NCBI GenBank assembly: GCA_032716605.1
Contig: CM064545.1
Location: 10,378,479-10,442,478 of the forward strand
Length of the DNA: 64,000 nucleotides
From: Paralithodes platypus
Lineage: Eukaryota > Arthropoda > Malacostraca > Decapoda > Lithodidae
Direction: 5' to 3'
Within the stretch, counting starts at the first letter, position 1. Every line of letters starts with the position of its first letter. The notes below the pieces were generated by a model. It searched no databases. It worked only from the letters and a program-made list of their open reading frames with translations, and was not told where the DNA came from. The translations under genes and the position numbers were made by a program. Positions 30,703-43,041 of this stretch are shown here, piece after piece.

Positions 30703-32108
30703 TTAACCCGGCAGCAGCGGGGAGATTCTTAAGAGGTTTTACTGGGCGACTGCGGGGAGACTCTTAAGATCCTAGGCCTATAAAAAAACACTTAAAACAC
30801 CCCAGTGGCACTTAAAAAAAAAAAAAAAAAATTTAAGTGAGGTAATTCCCCTTCATACCTCCAATCACTCCTTCACATGTGTCAAAGTCCCCTCCTCCCC
30901 CGCCCCCTTCAATTATCACCTATTTTTCTGTTATTCCTGTGATTAACGGTTTATTTATGGCGCCAACCACTTCCTACACGGTTTCAAAGGTTGAATGTGG
31001 AGGGAGGGTGGAAGTGAGAGAGAGAGAGAGACAGGAGGAGTGAGAGAGATTAGAGAAAAATTAGAGAGATTGCAAGCATGTTATAGCGTATTATTTGCAG
31101 GCGTTCAGTAAAATTCGTATGGTTAATACAAAAACAATGAAAGATTGAATATTTGTGCTTGGCATTATATGATTGTGCGGAACAGCTGTAGGCCTAAACG
31201 TATATATTATGTTTCCATATATATATGATACATTAATTATGTAACAATGTTAGATTATCACGACACGTCTCTCTCTCCTCTTGTTCTCTTTCTCTCGGGG
31301 TTTACCTATTGCCTAATTTTATAAATGCATGGACCTTGAAATTGCTTGAGGAGTTTGATTGCAAGGCATTTTATAGCGTATTATTTGCAGGCGTTCAGTA
31401 AATTTCTTACGGTAATCAAAACAACCAAACAACGAAAGATTGAATATATTTGTGCTGCACATCCCTCCATACGACATACAATTCCAACCGTATAGAGGAA
31501 ATACAGAAACTGAAACTGAAGAAAGAATTGGAAAAAGAAATAATAATACAGAAATATTACATGAAAAATTAAATGAAATAGAGGGATCGGTTAGAGAAAA
31601 ATAATAATGGAGAAATACATTCTACGGAGGAGGAAGAGAGAAGGGAGAGAGAGAGAAAGGAAAAGAAAAGAGAGGAGAGGAGAGAGAGAAGCGAGCGAGA
31701 GCCGCGAGCGGACGAGAGAGGAGAGAGGAGGCGAGAGAAGGATAAAGACTAAGGAGAAAAGAAACATAAGAGGAAAAAATAAGGACCGAATACCAACGGA
31801 ATAGTAGACGCGCGAGAGGCCGAAAGTCAGGCCAAAGCGAACGCAACGAAACGCGCCCGGGAAAATAGACCAAAAAGTACCTCCTCTTCCTCACAGCTTA
31901 CCACCCTCCAGACTTCATTCATATTACATCCATTCATAGACTTATAGGGGGAGACAAGAGTTGCTCTTTCCAAAAATGATCGTTTCGTTCGCATGGAGCC
32001 ATAGTAAACGGCACTAGGGAGAGTGAAAATGAGCGAATATTTGGGGGATTATTGCCCTGCTGAGCGGTACAGTTGTTAAAATACCTTACACCGCTAAATA
32101 AGGGTTAA
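30703..32108. mobile_element. TTAA-bounded interval with MITE-like ends, composite
   Basis: The left end is TTAA then CCCGGCAGCAGCGGGG; the right end is CCGCTAAATAAGGG then TTAA (32105-32108), the same right terminus as family-1 MITEs. At the right end the TTAA matches the uninterrupted site in the 3' LTR of element A (gtgtttaaggcagg). The left flank does not match that LTR, so the two ends probably belong to different events. Inside are a ~110 bp direct repeat (31066-31175, 31356-31465) and a purine-rich GA stretch (31610-31760). No coding sequence is supported. Confidence 0.45.
31066..31465 (+). repeat. Pair of ~110 bp direct repeats
   Basis: gcgtattatttgcaggcgttcagtaaa...gaaagattgaatat occurs at about 31085-31155 and 31376-31450, same orientation, with moderate divergence. 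Confidence 0.8.
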
Positions 32109-32204
32109 GGCAGGGGTTGGATCTAGTGTTGACCATGGTTGCATTTTGCCTATTCTCTAGTCCAATGTTGAAGAGCCTGTGTCTTGAGAACCTGGATCGT
32201 AACA
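32105..32204 (+). repeat. Element A 5' LTR remnant
   Basis: aaggcaggggttggatctagtgtt...ggatcgtaaca aligns with the end of the 3' LTR (42938-43035). Confidence 0.8.
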
Positions 32205-32206
32205 AA

Positions 32207-32224
32207 TGGCCGACTAGCTCAGGA
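32207..32224 (+). promoter_or_regulatory. Element A primer-binding site
   Basis: TGGCCGACTAGCTCAGGA begins two bases after the LTR end, as in elements B and C (TGGCGACCTTACCTAGG, TGGGGACCCTTGCTCAGG). tRNA not identified. Confidence 0.55.
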
Positions 32225-32261
32225 TCTTGGAACTAAGAGATAATGCAGGTTATTTGTGGTC

Positions 32262-35200
32262 CTTTTTTTTTTTTTTTTTTTATAGAGGACAATGAACGGA
32301 GAAGGAAAAGGGAAAAAACACAGATAAACAAAGGTCCATGTGCCTATAAAGGCATCCTCCATTCATAAACTGTTTGTAACAAACTGGATTTAAACATTTG
32401 TAGATTGTAAGTTTGTGGAAAGCAATTCGAGGGAAAGTGAATTCCAAAGAGTAGTAGCTCTGGGGAATAAATGAATTCTGATAAGCAAGAAGTTTCTGCA
32501 TTGTGGAGAGGGAGAAAAGTGTAAAAATTCATGGGCGCTGTCAGCTCTTGCCTAGTTCTACGGGGAAAGATGTGGAGAGGCGGGCACAATTTGAAAAGGC
32601 ACGTGTTCCTCGGAACAATTGCTGTGAAAATATATCTGTAGAATATGCAAGGAGCATGCAACGTTTTTCTTCGTATGGGATCAGTAGGAAAGGTTTGTGT
32701 GTGATTGCAGGGTATAATTAATCTAATAGGCTTGATTTTGAATTTTGTCCAACTGCCTCAATGAAACGACCTCCATTCCACCCCACAGAGGTGAACAGTA
32801 ATCCATCTTGAGAAACGCACATGACTTTTTATATCACGGCCAACTGCTCCGTCAGTGAAGAATTTCTCGAAACTCCTGTACCAGGAGTCACAGTTTGTTC
32901 AGAGGCAGTTCTTAGCCAATGCTTTCTAACATAATGTGTCCAGCTCAAGTTCAGTAGTTAATTTACACACGAGAATGTCATACTAGGGGAAGTGGGAATA
33001 TTTACATCATTACAAAATAGATTGGAGAGTACAGTGAGATTCTGTCGGTTAGAAAAATTGAATGTATGGTTTCTGTGCTTTAAAGGAAACTAGATTCTTT
33101 TGTCCCCATCCATTAATTCTAGAAAGGCCCTGGTTCAGAGAAATTGCAGTGTTATTTTGAATTTATAAGATCGGGTTGGGTGACAGAATTGGTAAATGTG
33201 AAGGAACTGTGGAGTGTTGAGTCATCTGCGTAGGAATGTATTGGATTATGAGTGGTAGATATGAGATCATTGATATGAATGAGGAACAGAATTGGGGCCA
33301 AAACTGATCCCTGGGGAACACCAGCATTTATTGAGTGAAATTGAGGAATAAAGGCCATCTACCATTACACCATTTTATCTGTTATGAAGATAAGAAGAAA
33401 TTAGTGGAACTAATGATGCAAGGCCGTAGTGTGACATCTTCGACAATAAGGATTGATGCCAGACTCTATCAAATGCCTTTGATATATCCAGTGCTATGTA
33501 TGTGTGTCACCATGTTGGTCTGTAGCTTGGTTGATTTGATGCGTAAGAAGGCAAAGCATGTCTGCAGTTGATCGACATCGTCTAAAACCATATTGCCTAT
33601 CACTGATTAATTTATTATTCTCAAGATGCTTAATTATGTGATTATTTAATATAATTTCAAAGACTTTACCAAGAGTGGAAGTTATAGCTAGTGGTCGGTA
33701 GTGGATGGATCTGAAGAGGCACCTTTTTAGGAACTGGATGGATGTTTGCTTCTTTCCAGGGTACTGGGAAGCATGAGGTATGAGTACACAGACGGAAAAA
33801 TTTGCCAATACAGGAGCGAGCACCAAGGAGCAATTCTTAAGTACTATTGGAGGAATTTCATCTGGACCAGGAGCCTTATCTACTGAGAGATTCTGCAAAT
33901 AGGTATGACCTGTCTGGTGTGGATCTTAAGTGAGGGAATTTCAGGCGAATTAAAATTAAGTACAGGGACATCTTGATTTATTTCATCTAAGGTTGAGTTG
34001 GTGGAGAAAATATCCACACGAAGGATAGCTTTACCTCGTGGGTCACTTACAAGATTGCCAGTCGGAGATTTTAATGGTGGAATGGATGAAGCAGTAGTCA
34101 AGTTGGATTTAAATGAGTTAAGAGTAGACCAAAATATGTTGTTATCATTTGGATTATTTAGAAGTTTATTTGCCTGCTTGTGGAGAAAGTTTGATTTAGT
34201 TAGGTTTAAATACAGTTTTGGCATGATTTCTGATGTTTCTAGAGTAAATAAAGGCTCCATGAGTTTTGATCTTGTGTATGCATTGTAGGCTATTGCTTTT
34301 TGTTCAGTTACTCTAGCACAAATTATGGTCAAACCATTTAGGTGAATTAGATCTTTTACTGTACTTTTGATGAGGAATAAAAGTTTCCATTCCAATTTTT
34401 ACAAAATCTTGTATGTGGCTCAAGGTGGAGTGTGCATCATTAGAAAAGAAAGAGGTCCAGGGAATATCAATAAAGAAACCTTGAAGACCCCCACAGTCTG
34501 CCCTATCGTAATGCCATTTAGTCACCAAAACAGGTTCAGAGTGGAAAGGTGTGGTAGGTGATAGACAGGTGGCCTGTATCAGACAGTGATCAGAAGATCC
34601 AAGGGGGGACCTCACTGTAACATCATAATTTTCTGAATTGGTTGTTAAAAATAAGTCCAGTAGGTGGGAATTATGATTAGGATTATCTGGTACACGGGTG
34701 GATTGGTTGACTAGTTGAGTGAGATTAAATGAGTCTGCAAATACCTCACATTCAAGACCAGCATCATCAGTCCTGGCTGAATGAGTGAGCCATTCAACAT
34801 TATGGACATTAAAATCACCCAACACAGTGATTTCAGAAGAAGCATTTAAGTTGAGGACACTGAGTTGTGAGGACAGAGAATCAAAAAGACTTTGTTCTGG
34901 AGGAGTATTTGGGGAACGGTAGATGCAACATATGTATTTAAATTTACCATCAGAAATTAATTTGTATATAGAATAATCAAAATAGGGACAATTGAAACTA
35001 GTAACCTCCTCCAGGGCAATTTCAGATTTTGCGAAGCAACATACACCTCCTTTAGGTCTGAAATTTTGGAGCAGTTGATAACCTGGAAAATTAAATCTAG
35101 ATGTGTCAGATGTGGATGTTACTTGAGTCTCTGTCAAAAAAAGGAGAGTAGGGGATTCTGCTTGAAGAAATTGGTGTACAGAATTGATGTTAGAGTGAAG

Positions 35201-35663
35201 TCCCCTTATATTGCTAAAGAAAAAGCTGCACCGACGAGCAGCTTTGGGACGTTGCAATGCTCTTGACACAGTCGCATGATGACGACCGGGAGGGCCCTGT
35301 GTCAATGACCCAACCCTGCCGGGGGTGGATATCCGAGGGACCACCAGGTTTGCTCTTAACAATTGTACTGCCATATTTATTGGGTAAGGTGTATGGTGTT
35401 ACATGTATGATATGTAGTGGGAAGAGTAGTGTTTTATGGATAGAGGATAGCAATGTAGGGCAATGTCGTGAAGTTGGATGTGTATGTTATATAAAGAGGG
35501 TTTTCCTGATACCCCTGATGTGTGAGGCAGAAATATATGTATCCAGCTACCAAGGCCTGGGAGAGAAAATGGAGTTCAGGCTATTCCCTAAGTCTCCCGA
35601 AACCTTGGCGGTAGTACTTCCCTGGGCGGGGCTGCCTACCCCTACTACCTACAAAATGTTTTA
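32262..35663 (-). mobile_element. Jockey-like LINE with poly(A), inserted in the leader of element A
   Basis: On the minus strand there is a 5' region (35663-35380), an AP endonuclease, an RT, and a 3' end with about 19 A (poly(T) at 32262-32281). Comparison with the leader of element C gives the empty site: there tttgtggtc runs straight into atttgttttt, whereas in A the two halves are 3.4 kb apart. No clear target duplication remains. Confidence 0.8.
33152..35374 (-). pseudogene. Jockey-like LINE ORF2: endonuclease and reverse transcriptase
   Basis: The endonuclease part is a single open frame (34313-35374): SNIRGLHSNINSV, FLTETQVTS, NFRPKGGVCCF, CCIYRSPNTPPE, VLGDFNVHNVEW and LGSSDHCLIQA, all blocks of APE-type LINE endonucleases. 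RT blocks follow in other frames: DKAPGPDEIPPIVLKNC and HYRPLAITSTLGKVFE (33494-33898), YGFRRCRSTADML, NAGVPQGSVLAPILFLIHIN and the catalytic HSYADDSTLHSS (33152-33358). Frame changes lie near 34340, 33890 and 33480. The catalytic YADD is intact. The C-terminal part continues broken to about 32300. The clade is called from the poly(A) tail and motif style. Confidence 0.8.
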
Positions 35664-35825
35664 CATTTGTTTTATTGAGGAATATAGTGGGCACGTTAAT
35701 TTTTTTTTGGCAAAGTAGTATAGCACTTGAGAGTCTTCAGACATTTTTGGCAAGTGAATAGTGCTACATAAGAGTTTGGGGTATTTCTTTTCTGAATATT
35801 GTGGTGAGACATTTTTGTGAGCATC

Positions 35826-38800
35826 ATGTCTTATACCGGGTCAGAGGAGAATGGAGACACAGTACGTAATGTCGAAACTGAGGAACAGCAGCATGATGAA
35901 AGGGTTAATCGGGTGAACTGTGAGGAGGATGCTAGGATATTTTTGCAATGGCCTGTTACTGCCGAGCGGTTGGAGGGTATGGATCGGTACAGTCTTCAAT
36001 GCCTGGCCACAGCTATCGGTCATGCGGTTACTAGCAGCATGACCAAGGATAACTTGATAACGTGTGTACTGGGCAGGGTGACTGGTGAGCAAGATGGGTT
36101 GAGTGCTCAGAGCCCTTCGGCCATGCTTCCCCTACACTCGACTCCCAGCCATCCCAGTAGTTTGCCGACCCCGAGTACGCTTCCGCAGTTGGGTGGTGAC
36201 TGGCAGGGTGGGTTGCCCCTGGGGGGACCACCGGTAATTTCAAACATTGTAGCACCTTCACCTCCTCAAGGGTTATCTCCAGAATTATTGTTTAAGCTCG
36301 AATTAGCTAAGCTTCAGCATCAGCAGCAAATAGAATTAGCCAAGATAGAAGAGAGAAAAACTACCAGTCAAGCAAAAATCCAAGCTGAGTCGACTAGGTA
36401 CTGTGCCGACAGGGACGTAGAGAAGTCGCGAATAGAGACAACGGGGACAGCGACTTGGGGCTGGTAACCGTGCTCATGATCAATCTCTCTCGCACTTATT
36501 GAAACTGGTTCCGGTGTTTGATGAGAGTGGTGTTACAGAATTTTTCGCACGCTTTGAGAAGAAGTGCCAGGAACACCAGTGGCCAGAGAATAAATGGGCA
36601 GCACTTGTATCCTCTAGATTAATAGGCAAGGGTCTTAAAGCCTACGATGCGTTGCCTATAGAGTCTTGTATTATCTATGAGGAACTCAAGGAGGCTGTCC
36701 TGAGAGCATACGAACTACAACCAGAGACGTACATGTTGAAGTTCCGGGGTGTTACCAAGGGTCGGGAGAGCACCTTTTTGGAGCATGTCCGGGAGCTGTC
36801 CGATGCTTTTGGGAATTGGCTGAGGTCGGAGAAAGCTACTACGTTTGACGACATTAAACAGTTGGTGCTTTTAGAGCAGTTTTTCAAATGCACGGGCGGC
36901 GACCTGACGTTAAACCTTAAAGAAAAGCAACCAAAAACTCTACAGGAGGCAGCTGAGATGGCTGATCTCCGGCGATCACTAATTCGTGGGTGCGGGTCTG
37001 CCCAGCGTAGTGAGGCAGGTAACAAGGGGCGTGATGCCCCACCCCCCCGAGTTAGTGATATACCTTATGCAAACAAGTACAAGAGCCATGATACCAAGAC
37101 TGACCACAAGACTAGCACCGTCCCATTTAAGAAGGGCCCGGGCCCTTCCCAGTACCAAGGGAACCCCAAAGGGGAGTTGGAGTGTTATCATTGTCATAAA
37201 AAGGGGCACTTTGCAAGAGTCTGTCCTAGCAAACCACCTACAGTAGCTGTGTCTTTGGCCTGCAACATTGGTGTGTCTCCGAAGTCATCTGAGTTTGCCC
37301 GGAGCAGTTCGTCAGAGGCTGAGGCACAGCCAATGCAGAAGCACCTGGGAGGCTCGAACCCTGCTCAGGATGTTTTTTGCCACCATAGAGGGCGGGGTTG
37401 CGTGATGTGGGCGGGGCGCAAGCATGGAGTAGAGGTCTTGCGTGATACAGGTGCTTCCCAGACTCTGATGAAAAACTTGACTGGCTACCATATAAACGCG
37501 GCTCGGGTGGTGGTGGTGCAGGGTATTGATGCAACTTGGTCATACCCGCTGGTGCGGTTGGAGTTGGAGGTGGATGGTGTGGCACGTGAATTGGATGTCG
37601 GGATTGTGGAGAAACTGCCAGTGGAGGGCGTCGACCTTCTTCTCGGCAACGACTTTGCAATGCCCGCTTCTGAGGTTCTACCCTTAGTCGATGCCGAGAG
37701 GCCGGCCGATGTGAGTAGGGAAGAGCAAGAGTGGGTCGAGCAGTGCCAGACACAACCCCTGGCATGTGTTGTCACCCGAGCTCGGGCAGCTAAAGTGTCA
37801 CAGCCTAGTCCTCCGTCTTCAGACCATCGGAGGAACGATCAACAGGAGGAGGCTAAAGCTGGAGTTGGTTTTAAGAGTTTTGACTCGGCGGCTCTCCTGG
37901 GTGATTCAGTATTAGCACCATTACTTAATTCTGGAGTAGCCCCTGGGCCTGTCATCGAGAGTGACGAGGCTGGGCATGACGAGTCTCCACGACAGCAACG
38001 TTATGTACATCGAGAGAGACAGAGGGAGCAGCCCAGTATCGGGGAAGGTCATGCATTGCTCCGGGAGCAGTTAGATCCGTTGGCACCCTCAGATATACGT
38101 CGGTTGCAACTAGAGGACCCTGAGCTCCAAATGTGTGCTAATGGAGCTGTAGAGCTCGACGAGGACGGCGATGCACAGCCAGGAGATTTTTTTTATTTAG
38201 AAGGCATCCTCTATAGGCGTTTTCAAGACCCTAAACGTAGTTGGCAACAGGGGTCCGGAGTAGTGGACCAGTTGGTGGTGCCACGGGAGTGCAGGGATAG
38301 CCTACTGAGGTTGGCGCATGACATACCACTGGCAGGACATCTAGGGGTGAGAAAAACGGTGGCGGCTTTAGAAAAATTGTTTTGGTGGCTGGGGTTGAAG
38401 GGGCAGGTGGTAACCTGGATAGCAAGGTGTCATACGTGCCAGAGGGTTGGAAAACCTAACCAAACAATTCCGAGAGCCCCGTTGCACCCCATTCCTGTCA
38501 GTGGACCGCCCTTCAGTAAGGTCATCATTGATTTGGTCGGACCCCTACCCCCTACTAGTGCCGGTAATAAATTTCTATTATCTATCATGGATGTGGCCAC
38601 TCGTTATCCTGATGCATATCCAATGAGAAATGGCACGGCGAAAACTGTTGTCCGGAACCTGCTCTTGTATTGCTCGCGGTATGGTTACCCGCAAGAGCTG
38701 CAATCGGACCAAGGTTCTAGTTTTACATCTAATCTGTTCAAACAAACTATGATTCAGCATGGCATCAGCACTGTCGTCTCTTCTGCGTATCACCCGGAGA

Positions 38801-39780
38801 ATCAAGCGGTGTTGGAGAGGTGGCATGCCACGCTGAAAAGCATGCTTCGATGTTATTGCGCGGAGAACGGAAAGGATTGGGACCTTGGTCTGCCGTATGT
38901 TTTGTTCGCGGCAAGAGAAGTACCTGGAGAGAGTCTCGGTTTCAGTCCGAATGAGCTTGTTTTCGGGCATCAGGTGAGGGGTCCTCTCCACATGGTGAAG
39001 GAGATGTGGGAGGGCACTAGGCATATTGTTCTGCAAGATAAGTTGCAACCTCTTGTTCCTGAGCGACAAGAGGAGTTGTTTACTAGGCTGTGGCAGTCCG
39101 TCCGCATGTTTGTTGCTTCTCCAGGCCTGATGTACTGGGTAGAATCCGACATGGAGGCTGGAGACAGTGCAAGGCTCGAGGTGGTTCCCTACCGTGTGAA
39201 TCCTGCTCGACAGCCTGTTGTGAAGGCGGAGCTGGACGGCATGTGGAGAGGGGGTCTGAGGGATGAGGGATATCGTGAGTGGTCGTTGCCAGTGGCTTTG
39301 CAACCTGAGTTTGGTGGCAGAGTCCGTGTGTATGTTGATTGCAAGAATGTGGAAGCATTATCCCTGACAGACGCCTATCCATTACCCAGAGTTGACGACA
39401 CCATAGACCGCTTCGGGGCTGCCTCGCTCATCACGAAGGTAGAACTAGTGAAGGGTTATTGGCAGGCCCCGTTGCCGGAAAGAGCGAAGAGAAGTGCCAG
39501 TCTTGCGATGAACTGGAAAGTTTATCAGTGTCAGGTGTTGTTGTGCTGGCGGAACACAAGTTGGATGTGTGGCATGCTAAGGGCACTGATAATGTTTTGG
39601 CTTTGTTTGCAGGAGAACCCTCGCTGTTCAGTCAGTGTCTGTCGTGGGTGGAGGATCCGGGGTAGGCTACCACAGTATGTTGGTATAGCCTCCTGTCTTG
39701 GCTCGCGGTGTATTTTTGCGCTGGTGCTGTTGGCTCGCGTGTGTAGAATCAGCGTAGGGTCGCAGGGCAGGAGTTGTTAG
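35826..39780 (+). pseudogene. Element A Gag-Pol: SCAN-like Gag, NC, protease, integrase, then RT/RNase H remnant
   Basis: Gag starts at ATG 35826 (SYTGSEENGDTVRN). Near 36440 an extra G relative to element B shifts the frame, which resumes and runs open from 36499 to 39780. In that part are a SCAN-like capsid segment (about residues 55-166; KEAVLRAYELQPETY...AEMADL), a CYHCHKKGHFARVC knuckle (about 229), the protease LRDTGASQTL (about 315), the integrase zinc domain HDIPLAGHLG...CHTC (about 607-647), and its catalytic core IIDLVGPLP, LQSDQGSSF and NQAVLERWHATLKSML (about 677, 735, 772). Only then come RT fingers (YRVNPARQPVVKAEL, YPLPRVDDTIDRFGA, KGYWQAPLPERAK, about 900-1000). The rest of RT and most of RNase H are deleted; LDVWHAKGTDNVLALFA (RNase H end) follows out of frame. 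Gag and Pol share one frame, also a Gmr1 trait. Confidence 0.85.
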
Positions 39781-40164
39781 CTTTGATTAGAAGAAAGTTA
39801 GGCTACATCTATAGTAGCCGCCAAAAACAACATTAAAATAAAATATGAAAAATTAAATAAAAACTCTTTCTTTTAGATAATTAATTTTAAGATAATATTG
39901 TAGCTGAGTACTGAGTGCAGATGATTTTCCCTCAGTAGGCTGTGCTTCTTAAAGCTCGCTCTGGAAGCACGATGTTATGAATTAATGTATTATATTTGGG
40001 AAGGGTGATAAGATTTGTTTTATATATAAATGTTGTATTTTTTTTTGAGGAGACTGAGCTTGCATTCCATGAGCGGCAGAGTGGTTAGGAGTGACAGATT
40101 CTAGCGACATTCTGCCTGTTCAGATATGGGCTCATGGTTGAGTGTCCCATATCTTGGGGGGGAG
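39781..40164 (+). other. Element A 3' untranslated region and PPT
   Basis: Matches the same region of element B (aaataaaaactctttctttnnatagttgattttt and the gctcgctct...gagcat segment). It ends in the G-rich PPT cttgggggggag (about 40153-40164). Confidence 0.7.
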
Positions 40165-40726
40165 TGTGACGCCTCCCGGCGTTAGCAGAATGGTTGCGTG
40201 GGGCATTGCAGCTCGCTAGCGCTCGCCAGGATGGGGGGATGGGCTACAGTTGGCCTAGAATGATCTGCTTTATTTAATTAGTGTCGTGTTGCCACAGACA
40301 GTCTAGAAATGGTCCTTGTTTTGGTCTGTGACCGCGCCTTGTATTTTATATTCGCTATAATATAAATGTTGCTTGTGTGGGAGGCGAGCGAGAGAGGGTG
40401 AGGGAGTAGTACACCTGGCAGCGGGGTGAGCTATGACGGCTCGCTTGGGCGCTGACGGCGTTGGCGGCCGGGTGGTCAACTAGTCCCTTCCATCGCGGCC
40501 TCGTGTCTTTACCAGCTCAGAGCTTGCCTGACACGCGTATCGCCTACATCCTTTGCAATTCTGTCCCCCATACTCGCTACTTTGCATACTATTTCTCTCT
40601 TTCGACTTCTTCTTTCTCATTCTCTAATCTTGATTAAACTCAACATCCCTTCTGGTTTCAGCATAGACGTTCACCGTCGACCAGTTGTATTGAACGCGAA
40701 GCTCTCAGATATTTCCATGTATTAGG

Positions 40727-41419
40727 TTAACCCGCTGAGACCCAGCGTCGCACGTGTTGCGTCGGCAGTCTTTGATCACCCACTCCCAGCGGCGCATCAC
40801 GTGCGTCCGACATATAAAAAACACTTACGTGGCTCGTAAGGTAGGAAAGGGGGGGAGAATAGGGGGGGGCGGTACCGTAGTGTGTGGGGGAGCCGGGCCA
40901 GTAGGTGTGAGCGGGCCGAGACAGCCGCGCGGCTGGTGGTGGTGGGCTTAGTGGGGATAGTTTACACCCCTAGTTTACCGCCACTTTGAACCTTCATTAC
41001 TCCGGTCGTATGGGAGCTAGAGGCTTGAGATTTATGTGAGATACTCCTTAGGATGTATGCCGTACAATGCCATACTCAGTTTTTACCCTAGTGCTCCCGG
41101 GCGGGTGGTCATGCGGGGGAGACGAACTATTGAACCCCCCCCCCCCCCCCCAAATGACCGAAATGAGTTTTTTTTTATTTGTGTGTTCATTTCTCACCAT
41201 TCTCTTCCATTTTGGCTCAACACATTTTTTTGAAGCTCCCCCCCCCCCCCCCCCCCCCCCCCGCCCCCCCCCACCAAAAAAAAACAGAGGTGATTTGTTT
41301 TTTTTTTTTTTTCATTTCTCATCCTTGTCTTCCATTCTAGCAAACAAAAAAAATAAGTGAAAATGGCTTGGGACTTGGGTGAACAAAATATTATAACTAG
41401 CCGGGGCTCAACGGGTTAA
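40727..41419 (+). mobile_element. TTAA-flanked MITE, family 4
   Basis: TTAA at 40727-40730 and 41416-41419 flank 685 bp with inverted ends CCCGCTGAGACCC and (complement) CCCGTTGAGCCCC. It contains very long C runs (about 41126-41149 and 41238-41270) and T runs, where the base count should not be trusted. Confidence 0.85.
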
Positions 41420-42236
41420 GGAGGTATTATGCTTTATTGAGGTTAGAGAGACGGACTTTTCCGTATGTGTCCTCTCTCGGGAAGGTTGTAGACCGGTATA
41501 TGTCTCCCTGGCAAGGTGTTGAGTGATTCTGCTTGGTTATCTAAAGCTAGACTGGGGGTAAGGTTACTGTGTCGTTGTCTCCGATGTGTGCAGTGTTAGC
41601 TAAGCCCTGCACGACATCGACAGGTACTGTGGGAGCCTAAGTTGTCTTCGGGTGGGTTTACTTTGCGAGCACAGCGCTGTGGTGTGAGAGGGCCATAGCC
41701 TATCCCTCACAACATAGTGCTGCCTCTTTGTGTTGACTTCTGAGGGATCGCCAGGATAGAACTAGGTACTAGAGACCTAGATTTATCAAGAGAGCATCCC
41801 CGTCATATAACGTAATCTTCATTATACCACCTTCGGACAACGTTAGGCTACGAGCCGCATGCTCACCCATTGTTGCCCTGCCTTGATACCCCAGCTAGAC
41901 TTTATTAACTGAGCAGACACTGGTTAGAGATAAGCCCCATTATTATATGTATGCAACATTATTATTCACTGCACTTTTGAGCCGAGGTTGTTGTTGAGTT
42001 GCACAACCCTAGTAGGCTGTTGCGTTGTGTCACGAAGCATTTCTTTAGTTGTCGAGCATTACTACCTTTGCGCAGTCTTTATTATTCGCCTGCCTATTAT
42101 TACTATATGTCCTAGTATATATTGTGACCCGTATTCTGCATTATAATTGTTCAAGATTCTTTACGAACATCTTCCCAGCATCAGACTTATTTCAGAAGTT
42201 TCCAGTTGATGTTGCAGGACTAGCATTGCACTTTCT

Positions 42237-42718
42237 TTAACACCTTACGAGCGGCCTAGGCGGTTTATTTATGTGTACCGCACGCGTGTTTTTAGCCAAA
42301 ATAGGGCTGTTTACGTGATCATTTTCATGCCTAAATAAGACCCAGAACGTAAAACAAGTACCTATCCCTGAAAGGGCATAAACAGAGCTTTCGAATGACA
42401 CCATAACGATCCTTGTATGATGGATAGTTTTCTTGCAATAACCGTGCAACGCGAGTGCAAAAAGCAGGTAATTCGGTACTTTCAGTACATAATTGAGTAT
42501 GTAGCGAGTGAGAGAGGGAGGAGGGAGCTGAGATTTGTGTCAGTAGGTTCGCCGCGGTGGTCTGGAGCAGTCATACGCTCGCTAGTCTCCTGCCACCACT
42601 TGTCTCTCTCTCAGCCACATTACGTGCTGAAATTGCCACTCGACCTATGTCGAGCGCCGCCACATAGTCCAGCTTTATTTAACTCGACTTATGTTGCTCG
42701 CCGCTAAATAAGGGTTAA
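42237..42718 (+). mobile_element. piggyBac-type MITE, family 1
   Basis: 474 bp between TTAA duplications; ends CACCTTACGAGCGG and CCGCTAAATAAGGG. It interrupts the LTR of A between ctttctt and tacaggagtgcctg, which are adjacent in element B (ctttctttcatgcaggagtgcctg). Confidence 0.9.
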
Positions 42719-43041
42719 TACAGGAGTGCCTGTTATTTGAGTATCTACCGTAACGTTAATTAATCACGTTAACTATCTTTTCTTTGTGTAACCTAATCGA
42801 GTAATCTTTTACTGTTTGAGAATAGGCTGTTCCATCGAGCGTCAGCCTAGTGTGTGTGCACCAGTTACCGAGTCATAGGATACCTCGTTGTCCAGGCACG
42901 ACACAGGGCGGTAATGGTGTTTTGTTTTCCAGTGTTTAAGGCAGGGGTTGGATCTAGTGTTACCGTTGTTGCATTTTGCCATTATCTAGTCCAATGTTGA
43001 AGAGCCCTGTGTCTTTGAAAACCTGGATCATAACACTAGTA

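Larger units (their letters stand above)
32105..43035 (+). mobile_element. Element A: Gmr1-like Ty3/gypsy retrotransposon with nested insertions
   Basis: The 5' LTR survives only as its last ~100 bp (32105-32204). PBS, leader, one gag-pol frame and a full 3' LTR (40165-43035) follow. A jockey-like LINE sits in the leader (32262-35663) and two TTAA MITEs sit in the 3' LTR. Pol order is protease, integrase, RT, RNase H, as in Gmr1-like elements and unlike other Ty3/gypsy. RT is largely deleted, so the copy cannot be autonomous. Confidence 0.85.
40165..43035 (+). repeat. Element A 3' LTR, with two nested MITEs
   Basis: Starts TGTGACGCC after the PPT and ends GATCATAACA. Without the two MITEs it is about 1.7 kb, close to the 1.79 kb LTRs of B, and it aligns with them in blocks (aggagtgcctg, gctgcacgacat, gtccaatg...gccct). 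Confidence 0.8.

Noticed and set aside
31607..31804. Highly charged 65-codon frame
   Set aside because: Product of a GA-rich purine tract; the complementary strand is equally open; no coding evidence.
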